From NCBI GenBank assembly GCA_900538365.1, contig UPXT01000068.1:1-5458 (forward strand): 5,458 nucleotides of DNA, read 5' to 3'. Positions 1 through 5,458 of this stretch are shown in pieces; position 1 is the first letter of the stretch, and each line of letters begins with the position of its first letter. A model generated the notes under the pieces. That model did not search any database and had not been told where the DNA came from. It saw nothing but the letters and a program-made list of their open reading frames with translations. The DNA comes from an uncultured Acidaminococcus sp. (GTDB taxonomy: Bacteria > Bacillota > Negativicutes > Acidaminococcales > Acidaminococcaceae). The position numbers and the translations under genes were made by a program.

Positions 1-1
1 A

Positions 2-1021
2 GCCATGTTTTACGGGAGAATTGCCAGACGGTATCCGGAGCTGTTTACACTAAAATACATATTATGCAGATCTGAGGAGAAGGCTGCAAAGGTTCATGGG
101 GAAACAGGCTTTCCCACAACTGTATCAGACGAGGACTGCAAAAACTCCAAACCGGATTTCGTGGTTGTGGCAGTAAATAAAGGGAATATTGCAGATGTGG
201 CAGAGAAATGGGCGTTGATGGGCTATCCTGTGCTTACTGAAACACCGATTGGATGCAGTCTGAAACAGTTAAGACGAATCTGGGAATTAAAAGAGAAATA
301 CCATTGTAAAATTCAGGTCTGCGAGCAGTATTTTCATTGTCCCACACTCAGGGCAGGACTGCATCAGATTCAAAATGAAGCCATAGGGCAGCCAGACTCC
401 ATGTATCTGTCGCTGGTACATGAATACCATGGGGCCAGTCTGATCAGAAAATATCTTTTGATGGGGCATGAACGCTTTTCTGTTATAGGAAAGCAGTTTA
501 CATTTCCGCTGACAGAAACAGATTCCCGTCAGGGGGCTATTACGGATGGTTCTGTAAGCAGCCGGGGGAGAATCATGGCGCTGTTTGAATTTGCTTCTGG
601 AAAGACGGCGCTTTATGATTTTTCGGGGGAACAGTACCGGTCTTTTATACGCAGCCGCCATGTGACCGTTCGAGGACAGAAAGGAGAGCTTACGGATCAG
701 GTTTTTTACAGGCTTACAGAAGAAAATTTCCCTGAAACCCTATATCTTATGCCGGAATTAGATTCACGGTACAGACAGCTTGAAACAAAACGTTTAAGGG
801 ATTGTGTCCGGGGCTGGAAGCCTGAGCTGTATCTGGATGAGATTGAGGATGAATATGCCATTGCCTGTATGCTTTATGATATGAGAGAGTATCTCGATTC
901 GGGAAAAGAAATTTATCCTTTAAGGGATGCTCTTCAGGACAGCTATATGGGTCTGCTGCTCCAGGAGGCTGTCATGTCAGAGGGCTGTAAGATTCATTCC
1001 CAGCCAATGCCCTGGAATTAG
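2..1021 (+). CDS. Gfo/Idh/MocA-family oxidoreductase, 5' end cut by window edge
   Basis: This is a probable NAD(P)-dependent sugar or cyclitol dehydrogenase of the Gfo/Idh/MocA family; the substrate cannot be told. The frame is open to the left edge and the first Met (position 5) corresponds to an internal residue. Relatives begin with a Rossmann glycine motif followed by W-R-x-x-F-Y-x-R-I-A, and here only AMFYGRIARRYPELF remains, so about 10-15 N-terminal residues including the glycine loop lie outside the window. Counting from that Met, DFVVVAV (51-57) is a Rossmann strand, VLTETP (76-81) sits where most members have E-K-P, CEQY (106-109) follows, and VHEYHGASLIRKY (138-150) lies at the expected active-site segment. 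The protein ends in SQPMPWN, like the SQPW ending I recall for this subgroup, so the 3' end looks natural. Such genes usually sit in carbohydrate-use clusters of Clostridia, not beside rnr. The family call is solid and the specificity unknown. Confidence 0.85.
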   Translation, partial: AMFYGRIARRYPELFTLKYILCRSEEKAAKVHGETGFPTTVSDEDCKNSKPDFVVVAVNKGNIADVAEKWALMGYPVLTETPIGCSLKQLRRIWELKEKYHCKIQVCEQYFHCPTLRAGLHQIQNEAIGQPDSMYLSLVHEYHGASLIRKYLLMGHERFSVIGKQFTFPLTETDSRQGAITDGSVSSRGRIMALFEFASGKTALYDFSGEQYRSFIRSRHVTVRGQKGELTDQVFYRLTEENFPETLYLMPELDSRYRQLETKRLRDCVRGWKPELYLDEIEDEYAIACMLYDMREYLDSGKEIYPLRDALQDSYMGLLLQEAVMSEGCKIHSQPMPWN

Positions 1022-1134
1022 AAAAACGCTTTTCGATTAAAAATCCGGATTTCGGTACAGACTATCATCAGATCTGCAGTATGGGCGAATGAAAGGCCTG
1101 TGCCGGATACTTGGTAAAAACGAAAGGAAAGTCT
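1022..1134. other. Short intergenic stretch with a 12-bp palindrome
   Basis: The gap between the oxidoreductase stop and the next small ORF contains a perfect palindrome, AAATCCGGATTT (1041-1052), and a weak GAAAA/TTTTC stem just after the stop codon. Neither is followed by a T-run, so I do not call a terminator. No convincing promoter was seen. Confidence 0.35.
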
Positions 1135-1293
1135 ATGAAAAAGGGAAAAATGTGGAAGGCGGGGGCTGCAGGAATGATGGCTGCGGGAACAGGAGCAGTC
1201 CTTATGATGGCCAGCCGGAAAAAGGAACGGATGTACAGGCTTACGGACAGCAATTCCTCCTGTAAAAATAAAGGGTCAAAGGGACCAAGGTAA
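1135..1293 (+). CDS. Small hypothetical protein with one hydrophobic segment, probably broken at its 3' end
   Basis: I do not recognise this gene. The ATG at 1135 is preceded a few bases upstream by AAAGGAAAG, a plausible ribosome binding site; an in-frame TTG at 1111 is a less likely start. The visible product has a basic start (MKKGKMWK), a stretch of small and hydrophobic residues rich in Ala, Gly and Met (about 9-27) that could be a single membrane segment or uncleaved signal anchor, then a charged RKKER motif. The last residues (from about KNKG onward) are encoded by DNA that is antisense to conserved smpB codons, and the stop at 1291-1293 lies inside smpB. The natural C-terminus has therefore probably been lost at the junction near 1265, and the ORF is best read as the 5' fragment of a gene from the left-hand piece. 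It may also not be a gene at all. Confidence 0.4.
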   Translation: MKKGKMWKAGAAGMMAAGTGAVLMMASRKKERMYRLTDSNSSCKNKGSKGPR

Positions 1294-1603
1294 AGCCTTT
1301 TTCCTTGGTCTTGCCAATGAGTTTTGCAATTTCCCGTTTATGCATAAGCAGCTTGCGATCGCGCCGCGGCTCATGATTGAAGATATTGCCATGATCATAT
1401 TCACTGATGTGAAGGTTGTATAAATATAGTTCCCCCGATTTGGTAATGGCAGCATAACTGTCCTTCAGGTTGGCCTTACCTGCACGGAGGGACTTGACTT
1501 CCGTGCCTGTAAGCACGACGCCTGTTTCGAAGGTTTCATGAATGGCGTAGTCATGGCGGGCTTTTCTATTTTCTGCGATGATTTTGACGTTTGTTTTTTC
1601 CAT
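1241..1603 (-). CDS. smpB: SsrA-binding protein SmpB, C-terminally truncated at the junction
   Basis: SmpB binds tmRNA (ssrA) and brings it to stalled ribosomes for trans-translation in the cytoplasm. The 120-aa frame has the family landmarks: NRKARHDY (12-19), the GTEVKSLRAGKANLKDSY block (33-50), RRDRKLLMHKREIAKL (80-95) and GKTKEKGFTLVPLTLYF (97-113). Family members are about 150-160 residues and continue with the last barrel strand and a basic tail. Here Phe113 is followed by seven unrelated residues and a TAA, so about 40 residues are missing. That tail is known to enter the ribosomal decoding centre and mRNA channel, so this product should not support tagging. The ATG at 1601-1603 has AAGGGAAG five bases upstream, within the end of rnr; the genes overlap by 38 bp. 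No ssrA gene is present beyond the break. Family identity is certain; whether the truncation exists in a living cell is not. Confidence 0.9.
   Translation of the reverse strand: MEKTNVKIIAENRKARHDYAIHETFETGVVLTGTEVKSLRAGKANLKDSYAAITKSGELYLYNLHISEYDHGNIFNHEPRRDRKLLMHKREIAKLIGKTKEKGFTLVPLTLYFYRRNCCP
1255..1270. other. Junction between two unrelated DNA segments inside smpB
   Basis: Reading the minus strand, smpB matches its family up to the codons for LTLYF (the Phe codon is 1265-1267). The next codons (YRRNCCP, stop) bear no resemblance to the expected continuation, which in relatives begins K-N and leads into the G-x-A-x-G-K-K region. On the plus strand the small ORF crosses the same point. 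The break is thus placed within a few bases of 1264. No target-site duplication, inverted-repeat end or integrase is visible. It may be an assembly chimera or a real recombination endpoint. Confidence 0.7.
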
Positions 1604-3875
1604 GCTGACTTCCCTTCTGACGTGCAGGGCCTCTTTTTTTGGTCTGTGAGGCCAGTTTATTACGGCTGCCTTTCTTTACGGTCTGTTTTTCAGGCGTCCT
1701 TTTCTTTTCTGACGGAACGGTTTCCTTTCGGGCTGTGACAAAAGTTTCAAATTCGGGAAGGATAAAATCAATCTTGCGTTCTTCCACACTGACATGGAAG
1801 ACCTTGATCCTTACAGGACTGCCAAGGCGATAGCTCTTTCCGCCATGCTCCCCGACAAGAGCAAAATGTTCCTCATCATAACGATAATAATCGTCAAGGA
1901 GACTAGAGATATGGACAAGGCCTTCAATACCGTTTTCGAGCTGGACAAACATGCCAAAGCTTGTGACACCGGAAATGGTCCCATCAAATTCCTGTCCTAC
2001 ATAGGGCAGCATATACTCTGTCATCTTAAGTTCATCCGTTTCCCGTTCGGCCTCAATGGCAAGACGTTCCCGTGTCGAGGCGTGACTTGCCATAAGGGAA
2101 AGCTTATCTGTCAAGTTTTCCTTTTCCTTCTTGGACAGTTTTTTGCCTGTCCGCTGATCCTTGAGGAGACGATGGACCAACAGATCTGGATAGCGCCGAA
2201 TGGGAGAGGTAAAATGCGTGTAGTCCTTGGCAGCAAGACCAAAGTGTCCCACATTTTCCGTTTGGTACACAGCCTGTTTCATGCTCCGCAGGGCAAGTGT
2301 GGAAATCATGCCTTCTTCGGGTTTTCCCTTCACCTTGCGCAGGGCCATTTGAAGAACTTTAGGCCGCATCTTGCCATCGACCTTGAGAACGGTCCCAAAC
2401 TGGGCCATAATCTTTGAAAGGCTCTGCATCCTATCCTCATCAGGTACATCATGGACGCGGTAGATAAAGGGATAATGATGCTTTGTCATATGGGCGGCTA
2501 CGGTTTCGTTGGCAGCGAGCATAAATTCCTCGATCATCATTTCCGCAATGGTCCGATGGCGAAGATGAACGTCGATGGGCCGTTTTTTCTCATCCAGGAT
2601 GACCTTGACTTCGGGAATCTCAAACTCAATTGCACCCCGTCTCACCCGTTTTTTATGGAGGACCGTGCAAAGTTTCTCCATGGTTTCCAACATGGGAACG
2701 ATATCGCTGTATTTTTCCCGCAGGGCCGCGTCACGGTCCGTGAGGATTTTTGCCACATCGGGATAGTTCATACGATGCCGGGAGGCAATCACGCTGGGCG
2801 CAATGTCGTAGGAAAGGACCTTCCCCGTCTTACCGGAAATAACCATTTCACAGCTCATGGTAAGGCGGTCTTCCCCTTCATTGAGGCTGCAGATGCCATT
2901 TGACAAAAGAGGCGGCAGCATGGGAAGGACGCGGTCCACCAAGTAGACGCTGGTGCCTCTGGCATAGGCCTCCTGGTCAAGTTCACCGCGGGGGCGCACA
3001 TAGTGGCTGACATCGGCAATATAGACGCCAAGGAAGTAATCCTCGCCCCGCTTTTCTGCATAAATGGCATCGTCAAGATCCTTGGAATCGATGCCATCGA
3101 CGGTGATGATTGGCCACTTGCGCCGGTCAAGACGCCCTTTAAGTTCCTTTTTGGGGATGACTTGCGGGACAAGCTGGGCGGCTTCCTTGACTTCTTTAGG
3201 AAAATCAAGGGGCAAGTCCTTATCCTTGATGATGGAGACGATATCAATACCCACATCGCCCTTTTTGCCAAGGATTTCTGTAATGGTCCCTTCTGCTTTT
3301 TGACGTCCGTTGGGCCAGGCCGTAATCTTGACGACAACCTTGTCGCCGTTGCGGGCATTCAGGAAGTCCTTGCGTCTCACATAGATATCCTGTCCAATAT
3401 GGCGGTTATCAGGAGTAACAAAACCAAAATCTCCACTGCGCGTAAAAGTTCCGACAAAACGTTCATGGGCCCGCTCCAAAATGCGGATGACCTTGCCCTC
3501 ACGCCGTCCTCCATAGCCATGGTCACTGACCCGTGCGATGACAAGATCCTCGTTCATCGCACCGGATAAGTGCATCGCGGGGATGAAAAGATCACCTTCC
3601 TCCGTCTTTTCAAGGGGTACAACAAACCCATACCCTTTCTGCGTGACCTGCAGGCGCCCTGTGACAAGCCCCATGGCCCGCGGCAGGCCCAAGGTATTGA
3701 AGCGGGTCTTCACAAGAAGCCCATCCTTGATCATTAGTTCAATTTCCGTCCACAAGGCTCCCAGCCCTTTTCCTTTATACCGCAGGTCGCGGCCCAGGTC
3801 ATCATAGCTGACAGGATGGGTGGCATGGGATTCCATATAAGTAAGGACATCCTGCCGAATTTTTTCGTTACTCAT
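1566..3875 (-). CDS. rnr: Ribonuclease R (RNB/S1 3'-5' exoribonuclease)
   Basis: RNase R is a processive 3'-5' exoribonuclease that degrades structured RNA, and is known to work with tmRNA-SmpB on non-stop mRNAs. At 769 aa it matches Bacillus RNase R in length (about 780). Domains in order: N-terminal winged helix (about 3-62), first cold-shock/OB domain (about 71-128), second OB domain (about 138-200), RNB catalytic domain (about 250-577), S1 domain (about 626-706), then a Lys/Arg-rich tail (716-769). The RNB metal-binding acidic cluster ITVDGIDSKDLDDA is intact (Asp260, 263, 266, 268, 269), as are RGTSVYLVDRVLPMLP (306-321) and HFTSPIRRYPDLL (554-566) with the active-site arginine. The ATG at 3873-3875 shares an ATGA with the thioesterase stop, and AAGGAG lies four bases upstream. 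The 3' end overlaps smpB by 38 bp, indicating translational coupling. No truncation or missing catalytic residue was seen. Confidence 0.97.
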   Translation of the reverse strand: MSNEKIRQDVLTYMESHATHPVSYDDLGRDLRYKGKGLGALWTEIELMIKDGLLVKTRFNTLGLPRAMGLVTGRLQVTQKGYGFVVPLEKTEEGDLFIPAMHLSGAMNEDLVIARVSDHGYGGRREGKVIRILERAHERFVGTFTRSGDFGFVTPDNRHIGQDIYVRRKDFLNARNGDKVVVKITAWPNGRQKAEGTITEILGKKGDVGIDIVSIIKDKDLPLDFPKEVKEAAQLVPQVIPKKELKGRLDRRKWPIITVDGIDSKDLDDAIYAEKRGEDYFLGVYIADVSHYVRPRGELDQEAYARGTSVYLVDRVLPMLPPLLSNGICSLNEGEDRLTMSCEMVISGKTGKVLSYDIAPSVIASRHRMNYPDVAKILTDRDAALREKYSDIVPMLETMEKLCTVLHKKRVRRGAIEFEIPEVKVILDEKKRPIDVHLRHRTIAEMMIEEFMLAANETVAAHMTKHHYPFIYRVHDVPDEDRMQSLSKIMAQFGTVLKVDGKMRPKVLQMALRKVKGKPEEGMISTLALRSMKQAVYQTENVGHFGLAAKDYTHFTSPIRRYPDLLVHRLLKDQRTGKKLSKKEKENLTDKLSLMASHASTRERLAIEAERETDELKMTEYMLPYVGQEFDGTISGVTSFGMFVQLENGIEGLVHISSLLDDYYRYDEEHFALVGEHGGKSYRLGSPVRIKVFHVSVEERKIDFILPEFETFVTARKETVPSEKKRTPEKQTVKKGSRNKLASQTKKRGPARQKGSQHGKNKRQNHRRK

Positions 3876-4279
3876 CTTTCTCCTTCATACATCATCTTGG
3901 CATCTGCTTCCGCCGCAACAGTCCCATCAGGGCGGATAACCTCTCCCGTCATTTCAAGGAGGAGGCCTTTGCGGCGCTTTACCTTCGTCACAATTTCAAT
4001 GGTCTCACCAATGAGGACGGGCGAACGGAAACGGACTTCCAGGCGGGCCGTATAGGCCACGCGGTGTTCATACAGATAGGGATAATTCCCCATGGTTTCA
4101 TCAAGTAAGGTGGAAATGAGTCCGCCGTGCATCCGCCCGTCATAGCTTTGATGACAGGGTTCGGGCGTAAAGCGTGACGAGCAGCCATTTTCATCCACTT
4201 TAAAATGCATGTGAAGGCCAATGGGATTGTTCTTCCCACAGCCAAAACACATAGGATTCGTATCATTCACATTCTTCAT
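3872..4279 (-). CDS. PaaI-type hotdog-fold thioesterase
   Basis: This 135-aa protein is of usual size for a single hotdog-fold acyl-CoA thioesterase of the PaaI/YiiD-like superfamily, which hydrolyses acyl-CoA or related thioesters in the cytoplasm; the substrate is unknown. It begins with a CFGCGKNNPIGL motif (11-22), with Cys11 and Cys14, typical of one PaaI-like subgroup. HGGLISTLLDETMG (51-64) is the hotdog helix segment with HGG and the acidic pair Asp60-Glu61, the usual catalytic position. RLEVRFRSPVLIGE (79-92) and a C-terminal strand (AEADAKMMYE) complete the fold. The ATG at 4277-4279 overlaps the esterase stop as ATGA, with GGAGG seven bases upstream; its own stop overlaps the rnr start in the same way. 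It is therefore cotranslated with est and rnr. The common secG-est-rnr-smpB cluster lacks such a gene in Bacillus, so its place here is a lineage trait. It could act on esters other than CoA thioesters. Confidence 0.88.
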   Translation of the reverse strand: MKNVNDTNPMCFGCGKNNPIGLHMHFKVDENGCSSRFTPEPCHQSYDGRMHGGLISTLLDETMGNYPYLYEHRVAYTARLEVRFRSPVLIGETIEIVTKVKRRKGLLLEMTGEVIRPDGTVAAEADAKMMYEGER

Positions 4280-5013
4280 TGCAGGGCCTCCAGGAAACGG
4301 TCAATTTTTTGATAGACAAGTCCCCGTTCCTTATAAAGGGTCAGGACATGCTTTCCTTGGGGGAGCATCTCCAGCCGCTTTAGAGGGGATGCCGCGTGTT
4401 TATAGATATACTGCGCGCTTTGCGGGCGAACGGTTCGATCCGCTTCACTTTGAATAATAAGAAGCGGAGCCGTCACGTGATAAAGGGTGCGTTTCTTGAC
4501 AGTCGACAGCAAACGCAGGAATTCGCGGACGCCGGAAAGGGGCATCTCATGATAAGCCACATCATAGCGGGCCGGAGCGTCGATATGACGAGGGCGCTTG
4601 GGAATGGATCGTGTCACTTTTTCCGCAAGCCAAAGGAAATGGGAACGCCAATCGAATAGATAGATGGGCGTTGAAATGACGATGACTCCGTCAACGGGAA
4701 TGGTCGAAGCGCAATCAAGGGCAAGAAGACCGCCCATACTCATTCCCACCAAAATAACCTTGCTGTATGTTTCCTTGAGGGCACTGGCGGCGGATTTTAC
4801 GGACTGGGTCCATTTTTCATAGGTTACGCCGTCAAGGTCTTCCGGGTTCGTACCGTGACCATTTAAAAGAAGGCCCTGCACGGTATAGCCTTTGTAATGC
4901 AGCCGTTCCCCCAATTCACGCAGCTCCGACGGGGAACCCGTGTAGCCGTGAATGAGAAGAACCGCTGTATCATTGGTTCCAGGAAAGCGATAAGGCTCAG
5001 CGCCTTGGAGCAT
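4276..5013 (-). CDS. est: Alpha/beta-hydrolase carboxylesterase (Est30/YvaK type)
   Basis: This 245-aa cytoplasmic serine esterase should hydrolyse short- to medium-chain carboxylic esters; its physiological substrate is unknown even in model species. The oxyanion motif HGYTGSP is at 22-28, the nucleophile elbow GMSMGG at 90-95 (Ser92), the likely acid is Asp192 in SEADRTV, and the His is His222 in GKHVLTL. These positions are almost identical to the triad reported for Geobacillus Est30 (Ser94, Asp193, His223), and the length agrees. No signal peptide is present. The ATG at 5011-5013 follows AAGGAGGA (5021-5028) at good spacing. It is the first gene after the terminator that ends secG, and its stop overlaps the thioesterase start as ATGA. 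The position directly downstream of secG and upstream of rnr is the same as yvaK in Bacillus subtilis, which supports orthology. A related family is monoacylglycerol lipases. Confidence 0.93.
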   Translation of the reverse strand: MLQGAEPYRFPGTNDTAVLLIHGYTGSPSELRELGERLHYKGYTVQGLLLNGHGTNPEDLDGVTYEKWTQSVKSAASALKETYSKVILVGMSMGGLLALDCASTIPVDGVIVISTPIYLFDWRSHFLWLAEKVTRSIPKRPRHIDAPARYDVAYHEMPLSGVREFLRLLSTVKKRTLYHVTAPLLIIQSEADRTVRPQSAQYIYKHAASPLKRLEMLPQGKHVLTLYKERGLVYQKIDRFLEALQ

Positions 5014-5020
5014 GGCAGTT

Positions 5021-5028
5021 TCCTCCTT
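5021..5028 (-). promoter_or_regulatory. Strong ribosome binding site of the esterase gene
   Basis: AAGGAGGA lies seven bases upstream of the esterase ATG and just beyond the T-run of the secG terminator. The strong site suggests efficient translation of whatever transcript passes the terminator. Confidence 0.75.
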
Positions 5029-5039
5029 ACTTTATACAC

Positions 5040-5072
5040 AAAAAAGGCATTACCCTTCATGAAGGCAATGCC
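5040..5072 (-). terminator. Rho-independent terminator after secG
   Basis: On the minus strand an inverted repeat is followed by six T. The outer stem pairs GGCATT (5067-5072) with AATGCC (5046-5051), and the inner stem pairs CCTTC with GAAGG (5054-5058 with 5061-5065) around a tiny loop, with a one- or two-base internal bulge. The T-run corresponds to A 5040-5045. It is oriented to stop transcripts coming from secG. There is no T-run on the other side, so it is not bidirectional. It lies inside the presumed operon and should lower expression of the downstream genes. Confidence 0.8.
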
Positions 5073-5106
5073 ATAACTGCACCATTTGATTAATGCCATC
5101 CCCACC

Positions 5107-5328
5107 TTACTGCAGGCGGGCAATTACAATGTTAAGGACAGCAAAAATAAGGCCAAAGACAACCGTAATGCGGCTCAGAGCCTCATCCATATCGGTTGGT
5201 TTGCCGCTGAACATGGACTCACCGCCGCCAAGGCCAGCAAAACCGGAGCTCTTACCGGACTGGAGCAGGACAGACGCAATCAGGATGACACTGACAACGA
5301 TATCTACAACCATTAAAACCGTTAACAC
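5107..5328 (-). CDS. secG: Preprotein translocase subunit SecG, GTG start
   Basis: SecG is the small accessory membrane subunit of the SecYEG export channel. The 73-aa product has two membrane helices: VLTVLMVVDIVVSVILIASV near the N-terminus and ITVVFGLIFAVLNIVIA at the C-terminus. They are separated by the conserved loop LLQSGKSSGFAGLGGGES, the hallmark of the family. I place the start at GTG 5326-5328 because GGAGGG (5337-5342) is eight bases upstream and the promoter's expected transcription start is near 5353. A longer reading to ATG 5416-5418 would begin upstream of the promoter and adds non-conserved residues; an ATG at 5344-5346 contains the ribosome binding site itself and has none of its own. 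Length 73 fits the usual 70-80. It is the first gene of the cluster and is followed after about 35 bp by a terminator. Confidence 0.93.
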   Translation of the reverse strand: MLTVLMVVDIVVSVILIASVLLQSGKSSGFAGLGGGESMFSGKPTDMDEALSRITVVFGLIFAVLNIVIARLQ

Positions 5329-5336
5329 TGGTATTT

Positions 5337-5342
5337 CCCTCC
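5337..5342 (-). promoter_or_regulatory. Ribosome binding site that sets the secG start
   Basis: GGAGGG on the minus strand lies eight bases before GTG 5326-5328, ideal spacing. It overlaps the codons that would follow an ATG at 5344-5346, which argues against that ATG as the start. Confidence 0.75.
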
Positions 5343-5359
5343 ACATATTAGATTCTTGT

Positions 5360-5388
5360 ATTTTAGCATAGATTGAAAGCGAGTGCAA
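5360..5388 (-). promoter_or_regulatory. Vegetative (sigma-A type) promoter of secG
   Basis: On the minus strand TTGCAC (5383-5388) and TAAAAT (5360-5365) are 17 bases apart, and the -10 is preceded by TGC, an extended -10 motif. The -10 matches five of six consensus bases and the -35 only three, with the extended motif compensating. Transcription should begin near 5353, giving a leader of about 25 bases that carries the secG ribosome binding site. Confidence 0.65.
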
Positions 5389-5458
5389 GTAAGGATGAGA
5401 GGACGTATGTGTCAACATTTTCTCGGGAGACCCATATAAGATTGTGTTGCAGCTTAAT

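Noticed and set aside
991..1089. Open frame overlapping the end of the oxidoreductase and running into the intergenic gap
   Set aside because: It has no start codon or ribosome binding site, and the oxidoreductase already ends in a family-typical SQP(x)W tail, so a frameshifted extension is not needed.
1283..1310. Inverted repeat GACCAAGG/CCTTGGTC with a 12-base loop, terminator-like
   Set aside because: It falls in the conserved SmpB codons for KTKEKGFTLV and has no proper T-run directly after the stem on either strand; it is most likely a coincidence of coding sequence.
1022..1320. ssrA (tmRNA) gene expected downstream of smpB
   Set aside because: No tmRNA-like ends or tag-coding segment are seen; the sequence past the break belongs to the unrelated left segment.
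1794..3569. Long plus-strand open frames antisense to rnr (about 207, 150 and 188 codons)
   Set aside because: They lie in exact codon register with rnr, where avoidance of TTA, CTA and TCA codons in rnr keeps the complement open. They have no family resemblance, while rnr is unmistakable.
5031..5036. TATAAA on the minus strand as a -10 for the esterase gene
   Set aside because: The start point would fall within the ribosome binding site and no acceptable -35 is present at 16-18 bases.
5410..5415. Perfect TTGACA on the minus strand upstream of secG as a second promoter
   Set aside because: At 16-18 bases spacing the -10 candidates (such as TTACTT) match only two of six consensus bases.

Overview
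The window looks like two unrelated pieces of bacterial DNA joined near position 1265. The larger piece (about 1265 to 5458, minus strand) is a housekeeping operon of the Firmicutes type, read right to left: secG, a carboxylesterase (Est30/YvaK type), a hotdog-fold thioesterase, rnr (RNase R) and smpB. The order secG-est-rnr-smpB is the classic Bacillus/Clostridia/Negativicutes arrangement. Strong GGAGG-type ribosome binding sites and moderate base composition fit a Firmicute. Negativicutes such as a Dialister or Acidaminococcus relative is a guess that the sequence alone cannot settle.

The left piece (1 to about 1264, plus strand) holds the 3' part of a Gfo/Idh/MocA-family oxidoreductase, cut by the window edge, and the start of a small protein with one hydrophobic segment. 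Both are more Clostridia/Lachnospiraceae-like and have no logical link to the operon. The two pieces converge head-on. SmpB keeps its conserved sequence up to residue 113 (the LTLYF strand) and then runs into seven unrelated residues and a stop. It has lost roughly its last 40 residues, and the ssrA (tmRNA) gene that often follows smpB is not present. The small plus-strand ORF is likewise completed only by antisense smpB sequence. This is either a real insertion, deletion or rearrangement, or a chimeric (metagenomic) assembly; the latter is at least as likely.

Within the operon, a promoter with an extended -10 (5360-5388) sits just upstream of a GTG start for secG. A Rho-independent terminator lies between secG and the esterase. 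From the esterase onward the genes are tightly coupled: ATGA overlaps at esterase/thioesterase and thioesterase/rnr, and a 38-bp overlap at rnr/smpB. Functionally the operon combines a protein export subunit (SecG) with RNA decay and ribosome rescue (RNase R, SmpB), plus two small hydrolases. I found no CRISPR array, tRNA, rRNA, transposase, integrase or evident new defence-type system.
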